Source: Zunongwangia pacifica
GTDB lineage: Bacteria; Bacteroidota; Bacteroidia; Flavobacteriales; Flavobacteriaceae
Length of the DNA: 64,000 nt
NCBI RefSeq assembly: GCF_023499215.1
Contig: NZ_JAKHSK010000002.1
Span: 1-64,000 of the forward strand
Direction of reading: 5' to 3'
Shown here: positions 48,458-58,215 of the stretch, in pieces
Layout of the letters: the number at the start of each line of letters is the position of its first letter
Position numbering within the stretch: the first letter of the stretch is position 1
The notes under the pieces: generated by a model
Databases searched by the model: none
What the model saw: only the letters and a program-made list of their open reading frames with translations
What the model was told of the DNA's origin: nothing
Program-made: the position numbers and the translations under genes

Positions 48458-50854
48458 ATGCTTAGAAATTATATCAAAATCGCCTGGCGGAACTTACTTA
48501 AACACAAAGGCTATTCGGCTATCAACATCCTGGGTTTAGCACTGGGGATGGCGGTAACGCTTATGATAGGGCTTTGGGTTGCAGATGAGCTTAATTATAA
48601 CGCTTATTTTAAGAATAAAAATCAAATTGCGCAGGTTTATCAAAACATCGCCTATAATGGTAAAATTGATACGGATAATGCGGTACCACGTCCGCTGGAA
48701 TTTGTCTTAAGGGAAGAATATAAAGACAAGTTCAAAAATATAAGTATTACCTCTTGGGAAGGAGAGCGAATTATGAAAGTGGACGGAAATACCCTGCTGA
48801 TGCGCGGATATTCTGTACAACCCGAATTTGGAAATATTACTGATTTAAAATTTATCAGTGGGCAATCTGAAGCATTGAATGATAGTAATTCATTATTGCT
48901 TTCCCAAAATGCGGCGACTACCTTATTTGGCGATCAGGATCCAATTGGCAAAACGATTATGGTTGACAATCAACATAAAATGATGGTTGCAGGTATTTTT
49001 AAGGATATTCCTAAAGGAAATGATTTTGCTGATTTAGATTATTTAATGCCCTGGTCTCTCTATTCAAACCGAAGCTGGATAAAGAATGCTGAAGATCAAT
49101 GGGGGAATGATTCTTTTCAGCTATTTGTAGAATTGGCCGATGGGGTAACGATGAGTGAGGTTTCAAATTTAATAGCAAACATCAAAAGGGATCGAGATCC
49201 TGAACAGGTAAAATACAATCCAGAACTCTTCTTGTGGCCCATGAATCGATGGCATTTATATACCAGTTTTGAAAACGGTCGCCAAAGTGGTGGCCCAATA
49301 GAAAATGTATGGCTGTTCAGTATAATTGGTGTTTTTGTCTTGTCATTGGCCTGTATCAATTTTATGAACCTCAGCACAGCTCGTTCAGAAAAAAGAGCGA
49401 TGGAAGTAGGCATCCGTAAAGCTATTGGCTCCACAAAAAATCAACTTGTTAAACAGTTTTTAATTGAATCTTTTGTGATCGTGATTTTAGCCTTTGTGAT
49501 TGCACTAGGTTTGGTATTGCTTTTCCTTAATGCTTTTAACGAACTGTCTGATAAAGTTATTGATTTCCCCTGGAGCAACTTGTATTTTTGGGGTGTTGCA
49601 TTACTATTTATAAGCATTACCACATTACTTTCAGGAAGTTATCCAGCCTTGTATTTGTCGTCCTTTAAGCCTGTAAAAGTTATAAAAGGCACGTTTAAAA
49701 CAGGGAAAATGGCTGCGTTACCAAGAAAAATTTTGGTGATCACGCAATTTAGTGTTTCCATAGCTTTAATTATCGGCACTTTGGTGGTTATGTCACAAAT
49801 TGATTTCAGTAAAAACAGACCTATAGGTTATGAAACCAGCGGACTGATACAGATACCGCTGCGAGGTGCTGAATTTTGGGGCAAGACCGATGTGATGCGC
49901 AATGCCTTTATTGCCTCTGGAGCGGTAACGCAAATGGCCTCTTCAAGCAGCCCTATTACAGATGTATGGTCTACGAGATCTGGAATTGGTTGGGCAGGGA
50001 AACCCCAAAGTTTTCAGGCAGATTTTAATTACTCCATGGTTTCCTACGAATATGTCGAAACTTTAGGCCTTCAGATGATTGCGGGAAGAGGATTTTCAAG
50101 AGCATATCCTTCAGACTCGAGTGCGGTTCTGATTAACCAATCTGCCGTCCGGTATATGAATATGCAAAATCCGGTTGGAAAAATTTTAACCACAGGTAAG
50201 AAGGGCGAGGACTATACCGAATTTAAAATTATAGGGGTTGTAAAGGATGTCATCGCGCAATCCCCTTATCGTCCTGTAAAACAAGCCATTTATACCTTTG
50301 ATAAGTATCAAAGTGCCAGCTACTGGGATTTAAGGCTTAATCCAAAACAGAGTATGCAGAAAAATCTGGAAATTATAGAAGAAGTTTATAAGAACCATTT
50401 TCCAGATGCTCCATTCTCCTACGATTTTGTAGACCAGGAATATGCTAAAAAGTTTGCCCAGGAAGAACGTATCGCCAGTCTGGCCAAAGTGTTTACGTTA
50501 CTTGCGATGCTTATCAGTTGCTTAGGATTATTTGGATTAGCTTCTTTTGTCGCCGAGCAGCGCACTAAAGAAATTGGGGTGCGTAAAGTACTGGGTGCTT
50601 CGGTAGCTAACTTGTGGCTGCTGTTGTCCAAGGATTTTGTTTCACTGGTTGTAATTGCTTTGCTTGTTGCGTCGCCAGTGGCTTTTTATCTGATGCAGCA
50701 ATGGCTTCAGTCGTATGCCTATCGTACCACTATTTCAGTATGGATTTTTATAGCTGCCGCTGTAGGGGCTCTTAGTTTAACCCTGCTCACGGTAAGCTTT
50801 CAAGCCATCAAAGCCGCCATCGCTAACCCGGTAAAATCATTGAGAACAGAGTAA
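48458..50854 (+). CDS. Array permease 9: MacB/FtsX-type ABC permease (subgroup B)
   Basis: 798 residues beginning MLRNYIKIAWRNLLKHK. Coupling segments are MEVGIRKAIGST (315-326) and KEIGVRKVLGAS. Subgroup B marker INFMNLSTARSEKR is present, and the stretch GRGFSRAYPSDSSAVLIN parallels GRDIDINTYPSDSTAILLN in permease 2, so these two are closer to each other than to permease 8. It ends NPVKSLRTE. The 3' end is part of the left member of the second direct-repeat pair, around permease 10. Confidence 0.92.
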   Translation: MLRNYIKIAWRNLLKHKGYSAINILGLALGMAVTLMIGLWVADELNYNAYFKNKNQIAQVYQNIAYNGKIDTDNAVPRPLEFVLREEYKDKFKNISITSWEGERIMKVDGNTLLMRGYSVQPEFGNITDLKFISGQSEALNDSNSLLLSQNAATTLFGDQDPIGKTIMVDNQHKMMVAGIFKDIPKGNDFADLDYLMPWSLYSNRSWIKNAEDQWGNDSFQLFVELADGVTMSEVSNLIANIKRDRDPEQVKYNPELFLWPMNRWHLYTSFENGRQSGGPIENVWLFSIIGVFVLSLACINFMNLSTARSEKRAMEVGIRKAIGSTKNQLVKQFLIESFVIVILAFVIALGLVLLFLNAFNELSDKVIDFPWSNLYFWGVALLFISITTLLSGSYPALYLSSFKPVKVIKGTFKTGKMAALPRKILVITQFSVSIALIIGTLVVMSQIDFSKNRPIGYETSGLIQIPLRGAEFWGKTDVMRNAFIASGAVTQMASSSSPITDVWSTRSGIGWAGKPQSFQADFNYSMVSYEYVETLGLQMIAGRGFSRAYPSDSSAVLINQSAVRYMNMQNPVGKILTTGKKGEDYTEFKIIGVVKDVIAQSPYRPVKQAIYTFDKYQSASYWDLRLNPKQSMQKNLEIIEEVYKNHFPDAPFSYDFVDQEYAKKFAQEERIASLAKVFTLLAMLISCLGLFGLASFVAEQRTKEIGVRKVLGASVANLWLLLSKDFVSLVVIALLVASPVAFYLMQQWLQSYAYRTTISVWIFIAAAVGALSLTLLTVSFQAIKAAIANPVKSLRTE

Positions 50855-50932
50855 AACCTCATCTCCGATAGCTATCGGGACAAAATAATAAGCTATGTTT
50901 AAAAACTATATAAAAATCGCCTGGCGAAACCT
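50810..50932 (+). repeat. ~123-bp direct repeat, left copy (permease 9/10 junction)
   Basis: Runs from AAAGCCGCCATCGCTAACCC in permease 9 through its stop, the 40-bp spacer and the first codons of permease 10. It matches 53223-53346 with roughly nine differences including a one-base gap by eye. The pair bounds exactly one permease. Confidence 0.85.
50865..50878. repeat. Perfect 14-bp palindrome before permease 10
   Basis: CCGATAGCTATCGG in the spacer. Degenerate forms occur before permease 5 and permease 11, and a related GATAGCTAGCTATC occurs near 13400. It is probably the remnant of a dispersed short palindrome family. Confidence 0.7.
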
Positions 50933-53267
50933 AAAGAAGGATAAATTTTACAATCTCATAAGTTTGCTGGGACTTACCATTGGTCTCACTATCGCCATTT
51001 TTATCATCATCTGGATTCAGTCTGAATTGAGTTACAACACCTTTACTGATAATCACCAGAATGTGTTTCGGGTTTCAAGCAATATAAAAAGCGGGGGAGC
51101 GGTTCAAACCTGGGGTGAATCCACAGGGCCGGTAGCGGTCTATGCTTTAAGTGATATCCCTGAGGTAAAGCATGCGGTAAGGTTGCGTCAAAACTGGTCT
51201 AACCGGTTATACACTGTAGACAATACAGATTATGAACTAGAAGGGGCCTACGTAGATGATGGATTTTTTGATCTTTTTGAGCGAAAACTTTTAGCAGGCA
51301 CCAAAGAAAACCTCCTTAACGATGTAAATGCCGTAGTCCTTACAAAATCCGTTGCCGAAAAACTCTACGGAACCACTGATGTAGTAGGCAAAACACTAGA
51401 GGCTGATCACAAGGAGAATTACATCATCACCGGCGTGGTAGAAGATATCCCTGAAAACTCAAGCGTTGATTATAAGCTATTTTTTTCCATGAACATTTTA
51501 AAAGCGGAATATAACGATGCTAACCGGTATTGGAAATCATTGGATTCTGATTGGGGAAACTTCAACTACATCACGTATCTGGAGCTGCAATCGCCGGAAG
51601 CTGTTGCTGAGGTAACGCAAAAGCTTACCCAAATTCAGCAAAAAAACGATCCCAATGCCGATCTTTTTGATGCAAAGGCCGCTTACTATTTGCAGCCCAT
51701 ATCAGATATGAGCCTGTATAGTGCGGCCGGGGAACCCCGGGCCATAAACACGGTTAAGATATTTGCAATTGTACTGATCCTAATCCTGGCGATTGCCTGC
51801 ATAAATTATGTAAACCTTGCCACGGCACGTGCCTTTCAGCGGGCCAAAGAGGTAAGCATCCGCAAGATCATGGGCGCCGGAAAACGCAGTCTTTTTGGTC
51901 AGTTTATTGCAGAATCGATCCTGTTCTTTGGCATCTCAGGTCTGCTGGCCATTGGCCTCCTCTTTGTTTTGGCACCGGCATTTCGGGAACTTTCAGGGAA
52001 GGAGCTTCATCTGGATCTGATCAGAGGGCAACTCCACCTGCTTATTTTGACGGTATTGGTCATAACTTTCGTGATTTCTTCGATTTATCCGGCGCTAATG
52101 CTAAGCTCCTTTAAACCCCTGGAAGCGATTAAAGGCCGGGTGCGCGGTGTAAGCCGGGGTACCATTAGGAGAGTGCTGGTTACCGTACAGTTTGTTTTTT
52201 CGGTAATACTGATCATCGGGACACTCATAATTGGGCGCCAACTTAATTTTTTAACCGAAAAAAATCCCGGATATGACCGCAGTCAGGTACTTAATTTTTG
52301 GATGAGCGGCAGTATGCAGCAAAACGCCGAAACGGTAAAACAACGCCTGAAGAATATTCCGGGAGTTAGCCAGGTTTCATTTGCCTCTAACCCGATTATC
52401 AACAACCAAAATTCAACCGGGGATATCGCCTGGAATTCTGAAGATATCGATCAGGAACTCGTCATTACCCCGATGGCTATTGACGAGCATTTTATCCCGC
52501 TTTTAAAAATGAATTTAATCGCCGGGGAAAACTTTAAAGGCATTAGCACAGATTCTACACATTTCATCATCAATCAAACAGCAGCTCAAGCGATGGGAAT
52601 GACCAATCCTGTTGGAAAAAATCTTGAATTATTTGAGACGAAAGGCACCATTATAGGTGTTGTTGAAGATTATCATTTTAGAGATTTAAAAAGTGATATA
52701 GGCCCTGCTGTGATGTATTATGCCCCCGATGCCTATCGCGTGTATCTTAAAACTTCGGGAACTAACACCACAGCAACAATCGCCGCAGTCAAAGAAATAT
52801 GGAAAGAATATACGCCTGATTTTCCGTTAGACTATTCATTTTTAGATAGCTCTTATGAAAAAATGTACCGCGAAGATCAACGTACAGGTAAATTATTTAG
52901 CATTTTTTCAGTGATCGCAATTCTGGTTTCGTGTCTGGGACTTTTTGGACTTACCACTTATGCAGCACAGCTCAAAAAACGCGAAATAGGTATTCGTAAA
53001 GTGTTGGGGGCTTCCGTCTTTCAGGTGACGCGCTTATTATCAAAGGACTTTCTAATTCTTGTAATTGTAGCAGCAGTTGTGGCGATTCCACTCGCCTGGT
53101 ATGTGATGCAGTTGTGGCTGCAGGATTTTGTGTATAAAACCGAAATGAGTTGGTGGATTTTTGCCCTGGCAGGAGGGATTACGCTGTTCATAGCCCTCAT
53201 AACCGTAAGTATACAGACCATTAAAGCCGCCATCGCTAACCCTGTAAAATCCTTAAGAACCGAATAA
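50895..53267 (+). CDS. Array permease 10: MacB/FtsX-type ABC permease (subgroup A), second cassette
   Basis: 790 residues, same length as its paralogue permease 1. Shared marks are SSNIKSGGAVQTWGESTGPV, NPGYDRSQVLNF and the LDYSFL/FNYSFLD segment before TM6. Coupling segments are KEVSIRKIMGAG (about 317-328) and REIGIRKVLGAS. Unlike permease 1 it has the array-standard N-terminus MFKNYIKIAWRN, suggesting that its ends were homogenised with neighbours. Enclosed by the ~124-bp repeats at 50810 and 53223. C-terminus NPVKSLRTE. Confidence 0.92.
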   Translation: MFKNYIKIAWRNLKKDKFYNLISLLGLTIGLTIAIFIIIWIQSELSYNTFTDNHQNVFRVSSNIKSGGAVQTWGESTGPVAVYALSDIPEVKHAVRLRQNWSNRLYTVDNTDYELEGAYVDDGFFDLFERKLLAGTKENLLNDVNAVVLTKSVAEKLYGTTDVVGKTLEADHKENYIITGVVEDIPENSSVDYKLFFSMNILKAEYNDANRYWKSLDSDWGNFNYITYLELQSPEAVAEVTQKLTQIQQKNDPNADLFDAKAAYYLQPISDMSLYSAAGEPRAINTVKIFAIVLILILAIACINYVNLATARAFQRAKEVSIRKIMGAGKRSLFGQFIAESILFFGISGLLAIGLLFVLAPAFRELSGKELHLDLIRGQLHLLILTVLVITFVISSIYPALMLSSFKPLEAIKGRVRGVSRGTIRRVLVTVQFVFSVILIIGTLIIGRQLNFLTEKNPGYDRSQVLNFWMSGSMQQNAETVKQRLKNIPGVSQVSFASNPIINNQNSTGDIAWNSEDIDQELVITPMAIDEHFIPLLKMNLIAGENFKGISTDSTHFIINQTAAQAMGMTNPVGKNLELFETKGTIIGVVEDYHFRDLKSDIGPAVMYYAPDAYRVYLKTSGTNTTATIAAVKEIWKEYTPDFPLDYSFLDSSYEKMYREDQRTGKLFSIFSVIAILVSCLGLFGLTTYAAQLKKREIGIRKVLGASVFQVTRLLSKDFLILVIVAAVVAIPLAWYVMQLWLQDFVYKTEMSWWIFALAGGITLFIALITVSIQTIKAAIANPVKSLRTE

Positions 53268-53346
53268 AACCTCATCTCCCAATAGCTATAGGGACAAAAT
53301 AATAAGCTATGTTTAGAAACTATATAAAAATCGCCTGGCGAAACCT
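53223..53346 (+). repeat. ~124-bp direct repeat, right copy (permease 10/11 junction)
   Basis: Right partner of 50810-50932, including the 41-bp spacer with the decayed palindrome AATAGCTATAGG and the first codons of permease 11. Confidence 0.85.
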
Positions 53347-55723
53347 TATTAAAGATAAAACCTTTACAGGACTTAACATTCTTGGATTGTCTATTGCCTT
53401 TGCTGCAGCCATATTATTAAGCATCGCCTCGGTTTACGAACTTTCTTTCGACAATTTTCATAAAAATAAGGATCGTTTATTTATCTCTTATTTTGTATCG
53501 CAAAAACCTAATGGAGCCAAAGCAACGATCACTCAACCTATCGCGATGGCGCCTACGCTTAAAGAAGAAGTTCCCGGTGTTAAGTATACCAGCCGATATC
53601 GCGAAGGCTATAATCTTGTAAAAAAAGGAGACAAAGAATTATTGCTGGATGTAGTGTTTTTGGATAATGATTATTTTAAAATGTTTTCTTTTCCTATAAT
53701 CTACGGAAAGAAAAATGATCCGCTGGAAAATCAAAACTCGGTGGTAGTCACGGCAGAAACCGCTGATAAGATTTTTGGAGAAAAAAATATTTTAGGAAAA
53801 ACAATCGATATTCAGGTGGGTGGCGAACTCAAACCTTTTGTAGTTACTGCAGTGCTAAAAGACCTGCCAAAAAATACCAATGATAATCTTAGTCTTGCCA
53901 TTTCTATGGAAAACATGCCTGATTATCAGGAAAATTTAAGCGAATGGGGACACAGAAATCATCATGTATATGTACAATTAGAAAATGGTGTTGATGTAAA
54001 CGAATTTGAAAAAAATGCCCAGAAATTCACCAATCTTCACTTTCAAGGAGATATTGAAGATGCCAAAAGGGACGGCGCGCAGCCTAATGCCGAAGGCAAC
54101 TTTAAAAAACTAAAATTAATGCCGATTACCGATTGGCATTTTGTGAAAATTAAAAATCATCTTTTTGAAGTATCCAGAAGTTATCCTTACCTAATCTTTG
54201 GAATAGGAATGCTCATTATCCTAATTGCCAGCGTAAACTTTATTAATATGAGTATTGCGCGCAGCACAAAACGCCTAAAAGAAATTGGGATGCGCAAAAC
54301 ACTGGGGGCCGCAAAAAGTCAGCTCTTTATTCAATTTTGGGCAGAAAGCGTATTTATTTTTCTTACTTCAGCAATTATAGGTTTATTGATAAGTCTTTTA
54401 ATCGCCGATCCTTTTCAGTCTTTATTTAGAGTTCCGGCTGAATTCAGTAGCATCATAAATCCATCGATGATTTTAGGCTTTTTACTTATCCTGGCGGTAA
54501 TCACTTTGATTGCCGGTGGATATCCTGCCTTATTGCTTTCAAAATTAAAAACCATTCAATCACTTAAAGGAAAACTGGATATGAGCGGTAAAAACAGGCT
54601 GCGCAATGTACTAATGGTTTTTCAGTTTAGTATCGCCATTCTTCTGGTTACGGGAACTTTGGTGTTGTGGCAGCAATTACATTTTATGCAGAATAAAAAT
54701 CTGGGATTTAATAAAGAACAGGTCATTGCGTTTCCGCTTAACGGTAAAAAATCGGCCAGAGAATCTTTAAAATTACTGCGGAATGAACTTCAGGATCATC
54801 CCTATATCGTAAACATTAGTGGTGCCGATAATATTTTAGGAATCGATGCTACAGGTTCGCGTTTTGAAAGCCAGATGGGATTTGAATATAAAGGCCGAAA
54901 CATCAATACCAACGTACTTGCGGTAGATTATGATTATATTGAAACCTTAGATCTTAAACTGAAAGAAGGGCGTGATTTTAACCGAAATTTTGCTACCGAT
55001 AGCCTTAGTCTTATAATTAATGAGAAAATGGCAAAATTACTTCAGGAAGAAAACCCATTAAATATTTCACTCCCAATAGAAGATAATCTTGATTATAAAA
55101 TTATCGGGATACTTAAAGACTATAATTTTCAGGATCTAAATAGAGAAATTGCCCCACTTACAATTTCGGTAAATCCTAACTGGGATCTTTATTATGCTTA
55201 TATAAAAGTGGCGCCAAATACGGCTTCACAAAGTTATGATGCAATTAAAAAGGCCTGGGCGAATATCGAGCCTAATGCCGAATTTGCCGCTTCTTTTCTG
55301 GATGAAAATATCGACCGTACTTTTAGAAATGAAAAGCGATTAACCAGCATGATTACCAGCGGATCGATAATCGCTATTGTTTTAAGTTGTATAGGGCTTT
55401 TTGCAATGTCGATTTTAGTGGTTACCCAACGCACCAAAGAAATTGGCGTTCGAAAAATTGTGGGTGCCGGAGTGACCAATATCACATTACTGTTAACCAA
55501 AGATTTTTTAATACTGGTTGGGATTGCTTTTGTGATCGCTACACCTATCGCCTGGTATTTTACTAACGAATGGTTGCAAAATTATGTGTTTAGAATTGAA
55601 TTAAGCGTGTGGTTTTTCATCGCCGCCGGTGTATTATCGCTTTTAATTGCAGTAGCAACTATTAGTTTTAGAACCATAAAAGCCGCTTTACAAAATCCGG
55701 TAAAATCATTACGGACGGAATAA
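53309..55723 (+). CDS. Array permease 11: MacB/FtsX-type ABC permease (unpaired)
   Basis: 804 residues, start MFRNYIKIAWRNLIKDK. TM1 is alanine-rich (SIAFAAAILLSIASVY), unlike the other permeases. Coupling segments are KEIGMRKTLGAA (324-335) and KEIGVRKIVGAG, after VNFINMSIARSTKR. The first periplasmic domain carries a charged insertion near 240-270 (HFQGDIEDAKRDGAQPNAEG). It ends NPVKSLRTE. No near paralogue in the array. The following 70-bp spacer is AT-rich without special structure. Confidence 0.92.
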   Translation: MFRNYIKIAWRNLIKDKTFTGLNILGLSIAFAAAILLSIASVYELSFDNFHKNKDRLFISYFVSQKPNGAKATITQPIAMAPTLKEEVPGVKYTSRYREGYNLVKKGDKELLLDVVFLDNDYFKMFSFPIIYGKKNDPLENQNSVVVTAETADKIFGEKNILGKTIDIQVGGELKPFVVTAVLKDLPKNTNDNLSLAISMENMPDYQENLSEWGHRNHHVYVQLENGVDVNEFEKNAQKFTNLHFQGDIEDAKRDGAQPNAEGNFKKLKLMPITDWHFVKIKNHLFEVSRSYPYLIFGIGMLIILIASVNFINMSIARSTKRLKEIGMRKTLGAAKSQLFIQFWAESVFIFLTSAIIGLLISLLIADPFQSLFRVPAEFSSIINPSMILGFLLILAVITLIAGGYPALLLSKLKTIQSLKGKLDMSGKNRLRNVLMVFQFSIAILLVTGTLVLWQQLHFMQNKNLGFNKEQVIAFPLNGKKSARESLKLLRNELQDHPYIVNISGADNILGIDATGSRFESQMGFEYKGRNINTNVLAVDYDYIETLDLKLKEGRDFNRNFATDSLSLIINEKMAKLLQEENPLNISLPIEDNLDYKIIGILKDYNFQDLNREIAPLTISVNPNWDLYYAYIKVAPNTASQSYDAIKKAWANIEPNAEFAASFLDENIDRTFRNEKRLTSMITSGSIIAIVLSCIGLFAMSILVVTQRTKEIGVRKIVGAGVTNITLLLTKDFLILVGIAFVIATPIAWYFTNEWLQNYVFRIELSVWFFIAAGVLSLLIAVATISFRTIKAALQNPVKSLRTE

Positions 55724-55793
55724 ACATGTGAGATTTTCGAAATAAGCCTTAGAGTATTTAATCTCGATTATCCAGTCAAAATTAATCTAAATC

Positions 55794-58175
55794 ATGTTCA
55801 AAAATTATATAAAACTAGCTTGGAGAAAGATTAAAGCAGATAAATTATTCTCTGTTCTTAATATTCTTGGCCTTTCCATAGGGCTGGGAATTACCCTTTT
55901 ACTTTTTCTTTTTGTTTTTCATGAAACAAGTTTTGATACGATGTATCCCAAGAGAGATCGTATCGCCCGGGTTTTGCTTCATACTACAGATCAGCAAATC
56001 TCTGAAACCTGGTGTGCCAGTCCGTCTGCTGTTGGACCATCTTTTCAAAAAGAAATCCCAGAAATTGAAAAAACCGTTCGGTTTTATCATTATGCATTTG
56101 GGCAACCTGCTTCAATTTCGGTTAATGACAAGGAGCTTATCGAGCCACGATTTTTTTATGCTGACGAATCAATAATCGATGTTTTTGATCTGAAATTTAT
56201 TCAGGGGAACCCAAAAACAGCGCTAACCCGTCCTAATACGATTATTATTTCTGAAAGTAGCGCAAAACGCTATTTTGGAAATTTAAATCCTATAGGAAAA
56301 CAATTGAAGCTGGAAAATTATCAGGATTTTGAAATTACCGGTGTGTTTAAAGATTTCTCAAGTAACAGTACCATAGATTGTAATGTGGTCGCTTCTTTTA
56401 AATCAACTCATTTTGCGAAAAATCCAAGCTGGGGAAATGCGAGCTTTGAAACCTATGTGTTACTTTCTAAAAATGCCAATTTAACTTCCGTAGAGAAGAA
56501 GATGGCGAAATTAATTAAAAAAGAGGTTATCGACCCGTGGTATACCTTTTCTTTACAGCCATTCCCTAAAGTCCATTTATATTCCGCAGATTATTCTGAT
56601 TCTTACACTGCCCGTATTGGAAATATCGAAGAAGTACGCAATCTTAGCTTTTTAGCCGTACTTATTTTGATTATTGCCTGTATCAATTACATGAATTTGA
56701 TTACCGCACGATCGCAAAAAAGGCATAAAGAGATTGGGATTAATAAAACATTGGGGGCTTCTACAAAATCGATTGTGGGTCGCTTTTATGCTGAGACAGG
56801 GTTAATTACGCTTATTTCGGTAATTTTTAGCTTAATTTTGGCCATTCTGGCCATTCCACTTTTTAATCGGGTTACGGGAATCGAGCTTGACTATAAAGAT
56901 TTATTCACGTTACCATTTATTGGTAGTCTTTTGATCACCTGGATCGTGACCACGCTAATCGCAGGATCTTATCCTGCCTTACATTTATCTCAACTTGCCC
57001 CAAATGTTATCGTTAAATCAGTGTTTAAAACAAAGACTTCTGGTATTTTGGTTAGAAAAGGACTGGTCGTTTTTCAATTTACAGCTTCGGTTATTTTAAT
57101 CATTGGGGTTATGGTTGTTTATCAGCAAATCAATTTTATAAAAAATCGGGATTTAGGTTTTAATCCAGATAAAATAATTGCCGTATCCATTGGGGCGGCA
57201 GAAAATAAAACCAGCATTAACAGCTTAAAAAATAAACTTCTTAATTCATCGAATATCGTTGGGGTAAGCAGTGCCCAGGGGTTCCCGGGTGTAGATGTAA
57301 GTGGTAGAGATATTATTAACCCCATTACCAAAAACGGGCATAATATCCAAACCAATAATACCGATGCAGAAATAGTAAAAGTCCTTAATTTAAAACTATT
57401 GGCAGGCAAAACATTACCTAAAAATAAAGCCAAAGGCGACAGCATTGTAGATGTCATTTTGAATAAAAAAGCGGTAGATTTTTTAGGAATATCGCCTAAC
57501 GAGGCTGTTGGTAAAAGAGTACAATTAGGACTGGGTGATAATGCCTATATACGAGGAGTTGTAGATAATTTCAATTTCTCTTCTTTAAGGGAACCCATTG
57601 GGGCTTATGCTTTTCATAATGATAATTCCCGAGGGCTTCATAATTACCTTTTGGTAAAATTTCAAGGAACTCATATTGCTTCTATTCTTGAAGAGATAAA
57701 GGATAATTTTGAGGAAATCATTCCAAATGCGGCATTTCAGTATAGCTTTTTAGACAAAAATCTGGAGCGTTTTTATACCTCAGAGCGAAGAATGGCAAGT
57801 ATCGGACTCACATTTTCGATCCTTGCCGTATTTATCGCCTGTTTGGGGCTGTTTGGGCTCGCTGCTTTTACTGCAGAGCAACGCTCTAAAGAAATTGGAA
57901 TACGAAAAGTAGTGGGTGCCAGTGTATTTAAAATCACTAAATTATTATCCTTAGATTTTCTAACGTTAGTAGCCATTTCGCTGGTATTGGCATTCCCATT
58001 AGCAGCATGGCTTATGAATTCGTGGCTGCAAAATTTTGCTTACAGAATAGAGCTTAGCTGGGTTGTATTTATAGTAGCCGGAGTTATTGCCATAGTTATA
58101 GCTATTGCAACAGTGAGTTTTCACGCCATAAAAGCAGCTATGGCCAATCCTGTAAAATCTTTAAAAACCGAATGA
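55794..58175 (+). CDS. Array permease 12: MacB/FtsX-type ABC permease with variant first coupling segment
   Basis: 793 residues, start MFKNYIKLAWRKIKADK. The first coupling segment is KEIGINKTLGAS (314-325): Asn replaces the Arg found in the other array permeases. The second, KEIGIRKVVGAS, is normal. It therefore resembles permease 5 in having an altered first half. A cysteine pair occurs in the periplasmic part (C74 in ETWCAS and C196 in TIDCNV), which could form a disulfide. It ends NPVKSLKTE. It lies 40 bp before the second ATPase, whose own sequence is also unusual. Confidence 0.92.
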   Translation: MFKNYIKLAWRKIKADKLFSVLNILGLSIGLGITLLLFLFVFHETSFDTMYPKRDRIARVLLHTTDQQISETWCASPSAVGPSFQKEIPEIEKTVRFYHYAFGQPASISVNDKELIEPRFFYADESIIDVFDLKFIQGNPKTALTRPNTIIISESSAKRYFGNLNPIGKQLKLENYQDFEITGVFKDFSSNSTIDCNVVASFKSTHFAKNPSWGNASFETYVLLSKNANLTSVEKKMAKLIKKEVIDPWYTFSLQPFPKVHLYSADYSDSYTARIGNIEEVRNLSFLAVLILIIACINYMNLITARSQKRHKEIGINKTLGASTKSIVGRFYAETGLITLISVIFSLILAILAIPLFNRVTGIELDYKDLFTLPFIGSLLITWIVTTLIAGSYPALHLSQLAPNVIVKSVFKTKTSGILVRKGLVVFQFTASVILIIGVMVVYQQINFIKNRDLGFNPDKIIAVSIGAAENKTSINSLKNKLLNSSNIVGVSSAQGFPGVDVSGRDIINPITKNGHNIQTNNTDAEIVKVLNLKLLAGKTLPKNKAKGDSIVDVILNKKAVDFLGISPNEAVGKRVQLGLGDNAYIRGVVDNFNFSSLREPIGAYAFHNDNSRGLHNYLLVKFQGTHIASILEEIKDNFEEIIPNAAFQYSFLDKNLERFYTSERRMASIGLTFSILAVFIACLGLFGLAAFTAEQRSKEIGIRKVVGASVFKITKLLSLDFLTLVAISLVLAFPLAAWLMNSWLQNFAYRIELSWVVFIVAGVIAIVIAIATVSFHAIKAAMANPVKSLKTE

Positions 58176-58215
58176 TCAAAACCTCTAATGTTTATAAAAA
58201 ATTCAAAAAAATAAA

